64,000 nucleotides of DNA from NCBI GenBank assembly GCA_948146395.1, contig OX411557.1, positions 36,682,077 to 36,746,076 of the forward strand. The letters run 5' to 3'. Source of the DNA: Fragum whitleyi. Taxonomy: Eukaryota > Mollusca > Bivalvia > Cardiida > Cardiidae. A model generated the notes under the pieces. The model worked only from the letters and a program-made list of their open reading frames with translations. It did not search any database and was not told the origin of the DNA. Numbering within the stretch: the first letter of the stretch is position 1; every line of letters starts with the position of its first letter. The translations under genes and the position numbers were made by a program. This document shows positions 37,401 to 52,400 of the stretch, in pieces.

Positions 37401-40400
37401 GAGTAACGCTTGCTGCTGTCAACACTCGTCTGCTGGTGCCTGATGATTATGCAACATTTAAGTAAGATAAGAGTCAAAAGTCTCACAAAATGCTTTCAGA
37501 GTTAGCCCCCTTATTAGTTTGGATAAAAATCAAAGAATGTCAATCGAATCTGGCTTTTAGGCGGAAATGTTATATCGGAAGTTGATAACTACACCCACTT
37601 GGGCATCACATGTAACAAATATATGAATATTTCTGTAAATATCGACGAGTCATGTCGTAAACTTAAAAGTACTTTACTTGGGTTAATCAATGTAGGAATA
37701 CATGAAAATGGTTTACTACCGTCCACGTCTGTTAAGATATACAAGTCCATAGTTCTTCCGAAAGCTGTGAGTTATGGTCTTCCTTGAATAAATCTAACAT
37801 ATTACAAATCGAAAAATCGCACAAATTTTGTATCAAATACATGCAAAATTTTCCTGTTTATACAAGAACTGATATTTGTTTAAGCCTTATTGGAATTACT
37901 CCAATTGAGTTTGATATAGATTATAGAAAACTACTCTTTTTAGGCCAAATGTGTCGTTTGGTTACCACGCACATTTGCAAAAAGATATTCAATTATCGAT
38001 TACTCGCGTTTTATCAATATAAATCAAAAAAGCAATTCGGCTTTATTCCAGATATTACTAGTATTTTGAGAAAATACAATCTTGAGTCGTACCTTTCGAA
38101 CTATATATCAAACACATTTTTTTCCGCCAAAACTCAGTGGAAAACCATAATTCGACACGCAATTTCCGCGAAGGCAGAAAGCGATTGGTTAACAAGGGTA
38201 CAAAATGACAATCAGATAAAAAGTTTTTTATCTGTTAAACCAACACTTTCTATGAATTGTGAACTTTGGGAAATAAGTAAATCTTCAACTTCTACTGTAT
38301 TATCTTTTCAATGTAAACAATGCGCAAGATTTTTGGTGAGATTTTATAGTGATTCCTTCACCAGGTCATGTCCAAACTGTAATACGAAAATCTCTTCGTC
38401 TATATGTTCTCACGTAGTTTTTGAATGTTGTATGACCCAAAATATAAGAAACTTATTGTTTAATTCTTTAAGGGTTATTTGCAATACAAAATTATACAAT
38501 GAGTTTATGTCATTGGAATTACATAGTAGAATGGTGGGCCTGTTTTCCAGCTTTAGAAATATTAGCACAAATATCAATGAGAACTCTGAGATATTTATAC
38601 ATATCATACCAATCCTGTGCAAATTTGCAGACTTCATTTAAGATCTCAATCCAAACATTAGAGATCCTTTTTCTACCAGTCGGTCAGTTCGTCTACAGAC
38701 CTTCCATTCTTCTATTCATCCACCCAATATCCCACCCATCCATCCATCCTTACATCCATCCTTACATCCATCCTTACATCCTTACATCCATCCATCCATC
38801 CATCCATCCATCCATCCATCCATCCATCCATCCATCCATCCATCCATCCATCCATCCATCCATCCATCCATCCATCCGTCCGTCCGTCCAACCGTTCGTC
38901 CGTCAGTCAGTCCGTCCGTCCGTCCAACCGTTCTTCCGTCAGTCCGTATTTATAGACACTCAATCTCGCTCTATCCTTGATTTTCGATTTCGGTGCAAGG
39001 TTGTTTCGAGATGCTTTCATATAACTCAATTTCTATATGTAGAATGAATGATCAAGCAGTCCTTTTATTTACTTTCGAACGTTCTAAAGGAATGCTTAAT
39101 CACTCTATTCACTTCATACATGAATATGTTTATATGGATCTCTGTGTGCGTGTGATTTTTTTCGGGTGAGTGAGGATGCATTTAGGTGCGTTCGCGCGTG
39201 CGTGTGTTGGTGTGTACGTATGTGTGCTACTGTTCGATTTAATTATTTGTATTATTTTGTTCATTGTTTTCTGTTCAAAGCTCGCCCCTGTGGCGGAGAA
39301 ATAAAGAATATATATATACCTCGGGTTGTTTTCAAAAAAAGCCGAACTAATAAAAGGTTTATTGTAAAACAGTTTGACATGTATTAAGATCATTTCAAAA
39401 GTATACAATAACTTGTCCAACTGACCTAGATATGTAACTCAACAGTTGTTAATTGAAATGCGAGGACAAAAAGAGAATGTTCAGTGGAACAATCGGAAAA
39501 TATACAAGGTGAAAGATGTTGAAATGAAATTTGAACAACTAGATGAGTGAGTTTTAAATGATGCATAAAGAGACAGTTAATTTTGTTGATTTTAATAAGT
39601 TGTGGATCGTTTGAACCGGTTTTTAAATGATGTCAGAGCGTTTTAAATGGTTTGAGTGAGTGTTTAAAATGATTCTGATCAAGAAAAGCGTCAGTTGCAC
39701 AATGTAACTAACTGTTGCACTAGTCTGTTCAAATTCAATGCACATGTAAAAGAACGACTTTAATTCGCTGATCTTGAAGTAATTCTATAAATAATTTCCA
39801 ACAGTTAAACACTTATTAGTTAATCACCCTATCATCAAAGGAAATCATATATTCAAAACACACAAGGTATGCTAGCAGGCTTGTTTTAAAGGTCTTATCA
39901 AAACTTAATGCTTTGACATTTTCCGAAAGATCAAACATTTTCTCTGTGAGTCATTAAGGTAACGGAGGTGGAGTATCAAATGTCGATGAGTAGGCAATAT
40001 CATCTATAGTCTAAAAAAAGAAAGCACAACCCGTAGTTTTACTGTCTCTCCCATGGCAGACCAAATTTTCATATTAATTGATTGATTGAATGGAAATTTA
40101 AGCCGCTTTCAACATTTTTTTTTAAGTTATATCGCGGCGGCTGGAGCAAATAACAATGGATTCCTGGTATTTCTCTCAGCAGTACAACCATCACATTCCT
40201 AGCCCCCAGCTGCTGTCTCGCATAGGTCTACGATTATCAACCCATTGGTGATTGACAAATAGTCGGAAACAATGAGTGCCGCCGTCGGGGATCGAACCCG
40301 GGACTTCTACATTGACAGTCCGACGCGCTACCACTTGTGCTTTGATGGCGGCAATTTTCATATTAAACATTAGACGTCAGCAACATTTTGGAGTAATTCA

Positions 40401-43400
40401 TTGTTTCGTGCCAAAACATATTTAGACATATGCAAATTTCCAAGAAACCTAGTACAATATAGGATTATTTCATGTTTTTGTTGGCGTTAACATTTGCAGA
40501 GACCGGAAGAATGGTTTCGTTAAATTATTTTGAGGTTCTCTGAAAATGATAAGGCCCAAAAAACGTGAATCGACATTATTATTGCATAAAAGAAAGACTT
40601 AAGTATTTATTCAAACAGAGATTGCAAAATGTTTCATAGGAACGCGTTTACGTGACTTTTGTTTATACCGACGTCGCTTGGTAAATTTATGACATCACAA
40701 AATTTAACGCGGGAATAGGATCAACGTCTTTATTTAAGCTCCATATTGATGTTAGGCATAGAAACTGATAAAGTGTTTGGGCCCATACGTAGGATATTTA
40801 AGTAAGAAAAACCGGGCGTAAACGGCACGTGAATTTACATTTTCTCCCGTAAACGCCCGGGTTTTGTCCGTTAACGTGTGTCTATAACGACTCTAAAACG
40901 TATAGTTTATGCAATAATGTATTTACATGAAGCCGGTGAGCTTTTGAGACACGCTTTTTGTAGAAGCGTAGTTGAGCAAGTCGTAGCAAAGCAGTTTAAA
41001 GAGTGTCCTAGAATAAGGCAGTCGATTGGAACAGCTTTAATTATCAAAACTAATTGAATGACAAACTGTTAAGGAGTTATATGAACATATTTTTGTGAAC
41101 ATTTCTTTTTGTGATAAGTAAAGTTAACGTAAACAATCAAAATGATTTACATAATTCTTAATGATTCCCACTAAATGCTATTAAATTGAAACACACTCGA
41201 CTCTGGCGAGTTCTTTCAACATAGAATTCAGTCGCGACAACATAACGAACACACTTTTATAATTTAATTTTTTTCTCATTGTTAAGGGAACTTTGCCAAT
41301 GTTTTCTTGATAAGAAAGAACGATTGAGCAATATACATGTAGGCATATCATACCAGGTAATTATTTTGCCAATCCAATAGTCTCCTGTTATATTATTATT
41401 ACCTGTTCAATTTCAGTGATCACCACTTTGAGACCATCATCAACATTCAGCATTACTACAGGAGATTTATCTTCTACCTCACAAAAAATTAAGGATGCCA
41501 TACAGGATTCATTTGTCAAAATTACCACAGCAAATTTGGGGCAGAAAACCTCTACAAAATCTACTGAAACTACAAAATCATTTACAACTAAAGCAACTGT
41601 CACAAATGGTAACTATAGAATGAATACAGTTCGAGAGATATTGTGCATATTTCAAAAAAAGATTATGACATTCAAGAACAGATCTAAAAAGACTTAATAT
41701 TGGCCCTTCTATGCATAAAAATTTTGAGCTTGGTTTTAGATGTAAATATGTCATATTTACATTCAAAATTAAAAATTGATTAACATTTCAATTTAATATT
41801 TCGCTCATTTGTTTATCTTCTTTTTTTAAAGATATTTATATAAAATTAACGGTTGACTTGGTTTATAATTTTAATTATTCATGTTACGATAATGTTTTTA
41901 GATTTTCTAATACTGTGTGTATCTTTGCTTAAGATTACCTTAGATATTGACGTGACTGAAAAAAAAACATTAAAATACATTTTTCTTCAGAAAGAACAAA
42001 AGTAACATATAAAACATCAGCTTCACAAGCCATTTCAACTCCATCCACGATGTCTTCAAAAACAACTAGTGGAGTTAGTGCATCGACCTCTTCTAAACTA
42101 TTCACAGACACAACTTCTCCTCTAGAGTATATTGATACAACTACTCAAATTGACACAACTACTGAAGATCATCAAATTTGTAAGTACCTCATGGAATGGG
42201 TAGAGATGCACGTTGTTTGGCTACACGATAAAAACAAGATATTTTTGTAACTGATATCAAAAGTTAACCTTGTATAATGATTTCTGCAATCAAATAAAAC
42301 AAGAGCACCGCCTACGGGAGCCTACGCTCGGCTGTTGAATGCTGTATGGTGGAAAGAAATCCAAGTCGAAAAAGGGGCATAATTTGCACAAAATGCATCT
42401 ATAGTTGTCCTCCTTTATAGTAAATGTTGCTCTTTTGATGGTGAGTATTTGTGCAAAGTTTCAAGTGAATGCCTTCAGTAGAACTAGAGATATCACAAAA
42501 TGTCAAAGTTTTCGCACGACGACGACGACAACAAAGACAACGACGACGTCACCAAGGTAAAAGCAATACCTCGGATTTTTTCCGAAAACAACCGTGCTAA
42601 TAAAGAATTTCGAATGGTTTAAATCGCGTCATGTGAGGCATTTCATTGCACTTTATTTCTGTCTTTCGGAAAAACCTCGCGACCTTCGATCTGTAAGTCC
42701 ATTTTTGTAGGAACTTGATAACCCCTCGCTCCCCTTCCATACATAACCTATCATTGCTATTTGATAAATAGTAAAATAAGATATTTTAAAAGAATGGTTG
42801 TTTTCAAGCATGTACTTTTTATTCTGAGCTGCCAGTTAGCAGCGAGCCGACGAGAACCATCAAGCAACCATCTCAACTAAGCCCGATCGTTTTAAATTGG
42901 GGAAATATTTGGGAGCAATATTTTTAACAACAGTACCTCTAAGAAAGTAAAAAAACGTGCAATTGTGTATCATCAATTAAAATTTTGCCAGTTAACTTCG
43001 ATGGCCAGATACAAAAACATAGTAATTAATTACTGCAGGACACAGTTTACCTCTGTCGTCACCGCCTACTTTGTAAAACATTTACGATGATGGGCTAAAT
43101 CGTGGAAAGATGTAATTAGGTCGTTTATGACGCCCATTACGGACGCGACCACATGTCGATGACTTAGAGCCTCAACATAAATATATGTATAAATACTGTA
43201 TAGAAACAAACTATGGTCTTGCTCTAAGTCCTCGACTTGTCGGCACATATTTTGCAGACAAAAGATGTACCAATATTTAAAATGTTTGGTCTGTTTTAAG
43301 GAGGACATGGGGGAATCTATCGATAATTTCTTCTTTTTCAGCCGTAACGGTTATTGGAGATGATGTCATTCTACAAAAAGAGCCGGCTGAAATAGAATGT

Positions 43401-46400
43401 ATTATTACCAAAAGTAAGGCAGTGACTTCTATTAAAGTCACTCACATAGCCAAAGGTTCTGAGGCTATTCTGAAAACCGTTGCCGAAGGTGAACTTAGAG
43501 AACAGAGAGACTATACGAGTGTTTTGTCACGGACAAAGAAGTTGTCTATCAAATTCGACACTACTTCAATTCATTTGAGGTTATACTTTTCGACGGTGTC
43601 GTGTAAGGATGTTGGAATATACAGTTGTGCTGTAGAAAATACAGATAGCGAAGTTATTCGAGGAAATGGGTACCTAAATGGTACAGGTAATGCTAAAGTG
43701 TTTTAATTTGTTTTGGTTTGAAGAGAACACTTTTTATCGTAGTTGAATGAAACCTTAGAAATACACTGTTTGATTAAGCCAAGCGGTCAATATATCAGTG
43801 GGATCAGATTTAGGATTAATGCCTTTATGGGTTCAAAACATTCCCTTCATATCTAAAAGTTTCAGATCATAAAGCAAAAAGTATTCTGCCTGTTTGAGCC
43901 ATTTGATCTACTTTCTGGGCAATATAACAAATTAGAATACCCGAAATTTTATTCGTCTGGTGTATAATGGATTAATTTGTCATTAAAAAATATCGTGAAT
44001 TGACACAAGAGAATCAATGTCACCAGACAGTAGCTCCAACATTTTGTAAATGGGTTTCGGTCTTTCTTATAAGGTGAGAAAAAATATGTTATGTGGTTTG
44101 TTTATAAGAAACCATTTCACCAACTCTCGAGCACTAACAGGTCTATTCGAGTGAGATAAGATTTTCTGACATAGTCACCCATGTCTTCTATAACGAACAG
44201 CCATCGAAATATAGAGGATAATCGTTTGTTTCAGTGTAAGATCGATTTGTATTCATTGAGTGAACAACAAAAGCCATATTTTCACGAGTGGTGGAGTCAT
44301 GAGTGAAAATATAGCTTTTGTTATTCACGAAATGAAATATAAATCGATCTTACTCGAAAAACGAACGATTATTCTATATATTTCTTTATTGCAAAAATGA
44401 GGCAAAATGTGAAATTGCTAGGAGAAATTTTCGTAAAGCGCGTCATTTTGCACGTGATTGTTATGCAACGTTCATTGTGACGTCACTTATTTCACCACGG
44501 AAAGATGACGTCAGATAGAAAAAAATGCACAAAAGCAGGGTACAAGTTTTTAAATATTTCACTGTTTTTGCAGTAAGATTATCAAGTGATAATCTACCGT
44601 TATCTCTCGATAAACCACCGAAAAGCATTACAAAATCATTGTCTTACACATTTAAAGGATCGCATTCGAAATGACGTCATCATAACGTCATTTAACTCAA
44701 GTTTTTGCGGTATTTCTGTCATCTGAGCGTTCAAAAAAATGTTTAAACGTATAGTGTCAATGAGAGAAACAGAATCTGTTACTCGATTTTATTTGAGACA
44801 AGCTGATCTTAACATTGCCCAGAATATAAAAGTTATTCAGCTGACCCAGGCTCAACATTTCTATTCTAGACTCGGTTAAGAGCAGCTTGTTTCAAACAAA
44901 ATCTCATGACAGAATCCATATGCCTCAACACATCCTAAATAATATCACTAGGACCCTTTTCAGCTATACCCGGTATGCCACAGCTAACATTACCAATTGC
45001 TCTGATTGAAAATAAAGAAACAAGGCAGCCGATCATGTGTACAGCTGATGTTGGATTTCCGAACGGGAAGATTTTGTGGAAAGTGAAGCCTAAGGGTGAG
45101 ATAGTTTGCCACAATTCTAGGCCATTGATAAAGTATTCGCATCAAATCCAAATTGCTTGGTCTAAAGAATCTAGTTGTGCAATTCGGTGACCTTCATTCT
45201 GTCGTAGTACTTATCTGTTGGTATTTAATCCCCCTGTTAAATAAAGACAAGAATGGTTAAAACGAATGCGAATGAATAGATATGATCCATTTTTCAGGAC
45301 AACATGATTTGATAGAAATATCAATAGATTAAAACTTTAATTCATTAAAAAAATGCCAAATTTATTATCTATAAAATAAGTGAAATTAAACTATTACCAA
45401 TAAGACTAAGATCCGTAATACCTGTTCATGTATCCATTTTTCCACAAAACCGACATTTAATGCTCTTACCTCAAGAAAGTGGAATACATTGAAAAAAGAT
45501 TTTTTTTAGTTTTTCTCAATGTTTCTTTACTAATTTTGAAGTCTTTCCCCCCCCCCCCCCCATTTTAATCCCACATTGAAATAACGTCCGGAAGTTCTTT
45601 GAAACTGGGCTAGTCTAAAATTGACCGTTTTGAAGTCCATTAGTTTGACATTAGAAATTCAAAGTGACGTTATTTACACAGGTTTCCCTTGAGAATGGAT
45701 CTTATAATTGAAATATCGTTGTGAAACAGGCGGTTCAATTGAACAACACTCTCGATTTTTTCACGTAGACGCACTATCACAAATCGAGAAAGGGAGATAC
45801 ACTTATATAGCAAAGTCAATAGCTTCGTTAAATTGCATAAATATATTGATTGATTGATTGAATGGAGTTAAAAATAGCTTTCAACATTATTTCAGCTATA
45901 TCGCGGCGGCTGGAGCACCTAACAATGGATTCCTGGTATATCTCTCACCAGTGCAACCATCACATTCTTTCCTAGCTTCCAGCTGCTAACTCGAACAGGT
46001 CTTCGATTATCAACCCATTTGTGAGAGACAAATAGTCGGAAAGAATGAGTGCCATCGTCGGGGATCGAACCCGGGACCTCTAGAGTGACAGTCCGACGCG
46101 CTACCAACTGCACTATGACGGCGGCTGCTGCATAGATATAATTAATAAAACCTTCATTTATTCAAAAAGTTTTTCAAAGAACAATTCTGATAAAATTTGT
46201 GTATAGATCTAACACTTGCTTGAATTTTTCACATACAAATAGTTAGGACTTTTATTTTTTTCCCATTATCCTTAGGGTTCACCGAATTCCTGCCGTTTGA
46301 TGGCCATTTTACCAGCAAATCAGGAGATTGTGATAGATTTGTTACAAGCTCTCTCATTTATACACCGACTAAAGAGGGAAATGGAACTGTATTAAAATGC

Positions 46401-49400
46401 GAGGTATCCAATGAATTAGTGTTCCATTCTGAAGATCTCAGTGTTGTAACTGACCTATATATTTTACCTGGTAAGTGATGAGAACTGATTTCGAGATTAA
46501 CTTTTCTTAAACTTTGGCACTCATTGAAATTTCATACACATTATTTTCCGCCTTTCCTTATCTATTTCATCGATACAAATGTGTATCTTAGATCCTTTTT
46601 TACATTTTTATGACCCCGCATTGATAGATCGGGCCCATATTGTTTTGATCTGTCTGTTTGTCCATTTGTTCAAAAAGAAAACAAAAAAAAAAAAAACCCC
46701 AAAACCATACACACACAAAGAAATCAAAGCACTGAAAGTATTGATAAGTTGGAATGCGTTCAAGAGACTATGACATCAAGCCATTAACGAGGCTGACGCC
46801 TCCCGCCAAGGTGATCACATAATACGTCTCGACTTTTGTCTAAAAAAATCACCAAGCCGCGTTAGAATATGCAATAGGTCAGATGACTAGGAACATTTAG
46901 TAATAGTTTCATCCAAATCGGTCCATAAATGGAGTAGTTGCGTTCACAAGATTTTTCAAATGAAGGCCTCTTTTTCCATGACACGGCTAATATTCACCAA
47001 ACCGTGACAATAGGCACTAGGTCAGGTGACTTGGAACTTTCTGTGAAAGTTTCATCCAAGTCGGTCCATAAATGAGGGAGAAGTTGTGTTAACAACATTT
47101 TTTTTACATGAAGACTATTTTTCCATGATGCGGCTGAATTTCACCAAACCGTGACTTTATGCGCAAGGTCAGGTGATTCTGTGAAAGTTTCATCCAAATT
47201 CAACCAGAAATTTTGGAGGAGTTGTGCTCACAAGAAAAGTGGGCGTACGTACGGACGGACAGACGGAGAAGATGACGCCAATATACGACCGCCTCCAGCT
47301 GCGTATAAAAAATGAAATCAGAGAAAATACTTTGCCTGCACAGTCAAAATCGCAAAATTCAAGACCAGCCTCAAGGTAACGCAAATTTATGCGTAAATTA
47401 AACGATACATGTTTTTTGAAAGCCAAAAATGTTTCTTGAAAGCCAATTTCAATTTCGGTCGTAGGACCTTTCTTGAACGTGGCCCCTGAAGGCAAAACAC
47501 GTGGGGTTGGTAACCTCGCTCAGATATTTGATAAAAACAAAGGCTGTATTTAACTTGTGATAATCTTCAATGATATTTAAAGGATTGCACACGTGCGTAT
47601 TTTTGCACAAGTGAATTTATGTCTAAGCAATTTTACAGAAAATGAACAAAAGCAGAAAGAGAAGATAAATGTTTGCCTATACACCCGCAATTTAGAGTGA
47701 GTGATCAAAGGTAAATTTTGTCTATACAGGTATAGACAAAATTGACCTTTGATCTATCACTTAAACTTGTGGATCTATACCTTCATCGATCCTTGCTGCG
47801 TCCACCATCAAGTGAAATTGTAGCTCGATTTGGAAATGGGGTTCCATTTTTTAAGAGAAGTAATAAAAAGAGAATATTTGCTGGATCGGGTTGTTAATAC
47901 AGATAATTAATCTGCAGATTTTGCGCGTTTCTAATAATGGTTTACGAAACAATTAGATAAAAAAACATTAGAACTAATTATTATGTTGAAGTGTGTAAAA
48001 AGTTCGTTCAGAAAGAGGAACTAGACCTCTAAAAAAGCTATAACATAATTCTACGAAAAACAGGTCGCGACGTTACCAAATAAGCAGATCACGTGATTGA
48101 CTTGTGCTATTGCCACAATCCTACGAAAAGCAGGTCGCTTATTACCAAATAAGCTGATCACGTGATTGGACAGTGCTGTTGTCAATAGCTTACTTGGACT
48201 TGACTTATCACATGATTTCCAAATATAGTAATGCAAACATTTGCTATTAGTAAATTCGTACGCAAGTTTCAATAAATTTCGTTTAAAACATAAATTAGCG
48301 TGTTAATAATTTACACGAAGTTATAGTTGTGTAATTGTTATTATTATTACTTCTTGATGAAATAAACTGTATGTCTGTGTCAAGTTGAGATATACAAAAT
48401 AGGCTGGAGTGTATTCACATCCTGTTCACGTGATTTGTGTTATCAAGAAAACCGAAATGAAATTATCTTGTGTTCATTTTGCGGTTTTGTTAAATCTAAG
48501 TTGGAATTGCTCCGCATTCCAACTTAAAAACACTTGAACACTGGCCATAACTTTTGATTGGTAAGGGATATAGCCTTCATATTCCACAGACCTTTCTGTT
48601 GGTACCACTTTCAAGGTTATGTGTCAAGACTAATATCACTTTTAAGTGGAAATTTTAGACTACCTTAAGTATTGCCACGAACTTCAGATAAATCAAGCTT
48701 TGCTGTAGGTATCACACTACCGTATTTGAAAAATGTCGGTCGCGGGGGCATTAGGGTTTTTACTAACGCATCTTGTTTTTCTCGGAAATTGTGTTTATCC
48801 GTTTAAACACTTCCCATTTGAGTCTCCGAGTTTTTTTCAATTGATATTAGTTAAAATTTTACTTTCTCATAGAGCCCCCTCCCTTTTGTCTTCTATAACG
48901 AACAGCCATGAAAGATATTACACATGTGTAGGATTACATTCTAAATGACGTCATCACGTTGTTTTCTCACTCACGGTTTCGCGATAGTTCTATCTTGCAG
49001 CCGCTCCATCAATTAGCTTTATTATGAAGAATTGTTTCATGTGAGAAAATGAAAATGTCATGAGATTTTGTGTGAGACAAGGTGATCATAACCTATTCTA
49101 GAACAGAAATGAGTCTGTGCTTGAAATTCCCAACAATTTCAAAATTACGCAAAGCAAAAACCCTGGCGAGTCTATGCATCTGCACATTCTGACCATGGTC
49201 TTTACTATGCAATTTGTAGATAAATTTTGTCTCAAAGTGCCTTTAGATAGTAAGTTAATCTTGTTAATGTACTGTGTGATTGTCCATGCTGCTCGATGTT
49301 TCCGCTTCAAGAATACGTTAAATTGTTGGAAATGTCACGCGCAGGCTCAAATATTATTAGATTAAGCATTTCTGTTGTAGACTCGGTAAAGATCAACACG

Positions 49401-52400
49401 TCGCACACAATACCATTACAGATGTGATATATCTGGTAGTTGAATATATATAATACATACTTAGTGTTTTGTATGAGAAAAGATATCTAACGAGATTGGG
49501 AGAATTGATCACAATTATCAATTCCCACAACCGAGTTAGATATTTTTTCATACTATGCACTAAGTATGTATTATATTTATCTTATAACCTCTATTTGCCT
49601 TGTTTGCATCGATGTTTCTAACTGAAATGCAAGTTTCTAAAAATAAACGCATTATATCATTGTTCAAAAAATAACTATGTGATAAAATAAAAGATATCAT
49701 ACGGATATTTGTATAGTTATAAGATAAAAAACTTTCTTCCAGAGAACCTGTGTATCGGTGTTCCTGTGAACAAGTCTATCAGACACCCGTCAACATGTAC
49801 TAAATACATACGCTGTAATAGAAACCGTTTCAAAGTGAAGGAATGTGATAACAGAATGTGTTATGATGAAGAAACGGATCGATGTGGTAAAACTCGTAAG
49901 TTTCTTTACGTTTGTTACTTTTGACCTAGGTAGAATGTAATCGCATTCTTTTCAATGAAAGTTCAAGGGTTAGATTTTCAACGGCGGCACTCACCCTTTC
50001 CGACAATTTTCTCCCCCTTTAATGATTTGATAATCTTAGATTTATTTTGGATAATAGCTGGAGGCTAGGAAAGGATGCATTGGTAGTACCGCTGTGAGAA
50101 ATACCAGGGAGTCATTGATAGGTGCTCCAGCCGCCGTAATATGACTAAGACTGTTTAAAGTGGCGTAAAACCCAATCAATCTTTTAAATGTTTCGATAGG
50201 TTATCAATATCTCTCGACAGACTACATTTATGACTTGAATATTTCACTGAATTTATCAGATTAAAAGTTGACTGTTTTGATTGACTGTTTGCATTCACTA
50301 TGTGCCATTGAATTAGTGCCGTTTTATTTACAATCGATAGGACTAGATTTTTAGTGGTTCTGTCAAGATTTCCTCCTCGATATTACAATGAATCCAGCTA
50401 TTATCTTCTTCAGCTTTTTCAGTAATTTGACGTACGACCTACTAAGACGATAGAATAACTTTAAAGTAGCATACGAATTCGATTACCATTTAATGTGATG
50501 TTAGTTTTCAAAACAAATTAATTGAGCAAATTTATACCCTGTTCGGATGTTTTTCCGAAAGAATATTACAAAAATACACACCATATATTTCGAGTCGTAA
50601 TCCATATCAAAATATCACTTATGTTATTACGAACGGGTAACGTAGCTTGCCATCGAGCCCTACAGATCTTGTAGCATATATAGTAGGACAATATTGATGG
50701 TACTACAATCAAGCTGAATTATTGTTCGTAAGATACGCAAAAAATCAAGACTTTTGGTAAATTAGTGTATCATGCAGAAGAATGCAATAGTCTGATGGTG
50801 TAGATGTATTTTATTTGAACCAATTGGGGATGGTCTTCTTGTAACTGATAATAAACCATCTCTATGCTGCTTTGTAGAAAATTCCTATAGACTCGCGCCG
50901 ATGCGTTGGTTGATAAAAAAAGAGAACTATAGCCGTTTCCGTGAATAATCAAAGCACTGAAAGTACTGTTGGAATACAAGAGCGATATATACATTCGATG
51001 TGGAAAAAAATGTACTTGTAAAAATATAGTATACGGAAAATGTCTAGACCTCAGATCAATTCCCAAACCTTTTTTCATGTCCAAATTGTTCAAAATATTT
51101 CATTACATCCAAGAAAAAAATGGAAGAATACTTTGCAGATATTAGCATTTACCTTTTTAGCTTACCTGAGCACGAAGTGCTCAAGGGAGCTATTGTGATC
51201 GATCGTTGTCCGGCGTCCGTCTGTCCGTCTGTCCGTCACGGCGTCAACTTTTTCTTTAAACGACATTTCCTCCTAAACTTATGGGTCAATATCAACCAAA
51301 CTTGGCAGAAATATTCCTTGGGTGATCCCTTATGAAAATTGCTCAAATGGAAAGGATCCGTGCCATATCACGGGAAAAGGGGCCTTAATGACAAATTTCT
51401 TGTTTTCACTCTAGAAGCCACAAATATAGTCCAATCTTCATGAAACTTGGTCAGAATGTTTGTTAGGTCATGAGGATGAAGTTTATTGAAAATGGGAAGG
51501 ATCCGTGCCATTTCACGGGAAAAGGCGCCTTAATGACAATTTTGTCAACAATATCTTTAAACGACATCTCCTCCTAAACTTATGAGTCAAAATCAACCAA
51601 ACTTGGCAGAAATATTCCTTTGGTGGTCCCTTATGAAATTTGCTCAAATGGAAAGGATCCGTGCCATATCACGGGAAAAGGGGCCTTAATGACAAATTTC
51701 TTGTTTTCACTCTAGAAGCCACAAATATAGTCCAATCTTCATGAAACTTGGTCAGAATGTTTGTTAGGTCATGAGGACGAAGTTTATTGAAAATGGGAAG
51801 GATCCGTGCCATTTCACGGGAAAAGGCGCCTTAATGACAATTTTGTCAACAATATCTTTAAACGACATCTCCTCCTTAACTTATGAGTCAAAATCAACCA
51901 AACTTGGCAGAAATATTCCTTGGTTGGTCCCTTATGAAAATTGCTCAAATGGAAAGGATCCGTGACATATCACGGGAAAAGGGGCCTTAATGACAAATTT
52001 CTTGTTTTCACTCTAGAAGCCACAAATATAGTCCAATCTTCATGAAACTTGGTCAGAATGTTTGTTAGGTCATGAGGATGAAGTTTATTGAAAATGGGAA
52101 GGATCCGTGCCATTTCACGGGAAAAGGCGCCTTAATGACAATCTTGTCAACAATATCTTTAAACGACATCTCCTACTAAACTTATGAGTCAAAATCAACC
52201 AAACTTGGCAGATATATTCCTTGGGTGGTCCCTTATGAAAATTGCTCAAATGGAAAGGATCTGTGCCATATCACGGGAAAATGGGCCTTAATGACAAATT
52301 TCTTGTTTTCACTCTAGAAGCCACAAATATAGTCCAATCTTCATGAAACTTGGTCAGAATGTTTGTTAGGTCATGAGGATGAAGTCTTTTGAAAATGGGA

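Larger units (their letters stand above)
36585..41416 (+). other. Intron 5 (4.8 kb)
   Basis: Holds two reversed family-D copies (36960-37125, 37255-37385), a second LINE tail (37505-38645), a CATC/CCGT microsatellite, another family-D copy and a SINE with clear target duplication. No extra exon recognised. Confidence 0.5.
46471..49742 (+). other. Intron 10 (3.3 kb)
   Basis: Carries a reversed tandem-array element (46780-47300), inverted repeats (47694-47763, 48497-48526), a 72-bp tandem duplication (48033-48185), a stretch related to intron 8 (48890-49100), family G text (49125-49360) and a family C foldback that runs to within about 20 bp of the next exon. Confidence 0.5.

Noticed and set aside
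38499..39047. 182-residue open frame rich in His, Pro and Ser
   Set aside because: It is the translation of the CATC/CCGT microsatellite joined to the antisense-frame end of a LINE; no real protein.
40230..40352. Possible true tRNA gene (minus strand), also at 21303, 46128 and 63503
   Set aside because: Box A and B-like motifs are part of SINE heads with shared bodies and target duplications; cloverleaf pairing looks poor.
41388..41766. Minus-strand frames opposite the mucin exons
   Set aside because: They are the antisense shadow of low-complexity Thr/Ser codons on the plus strand.
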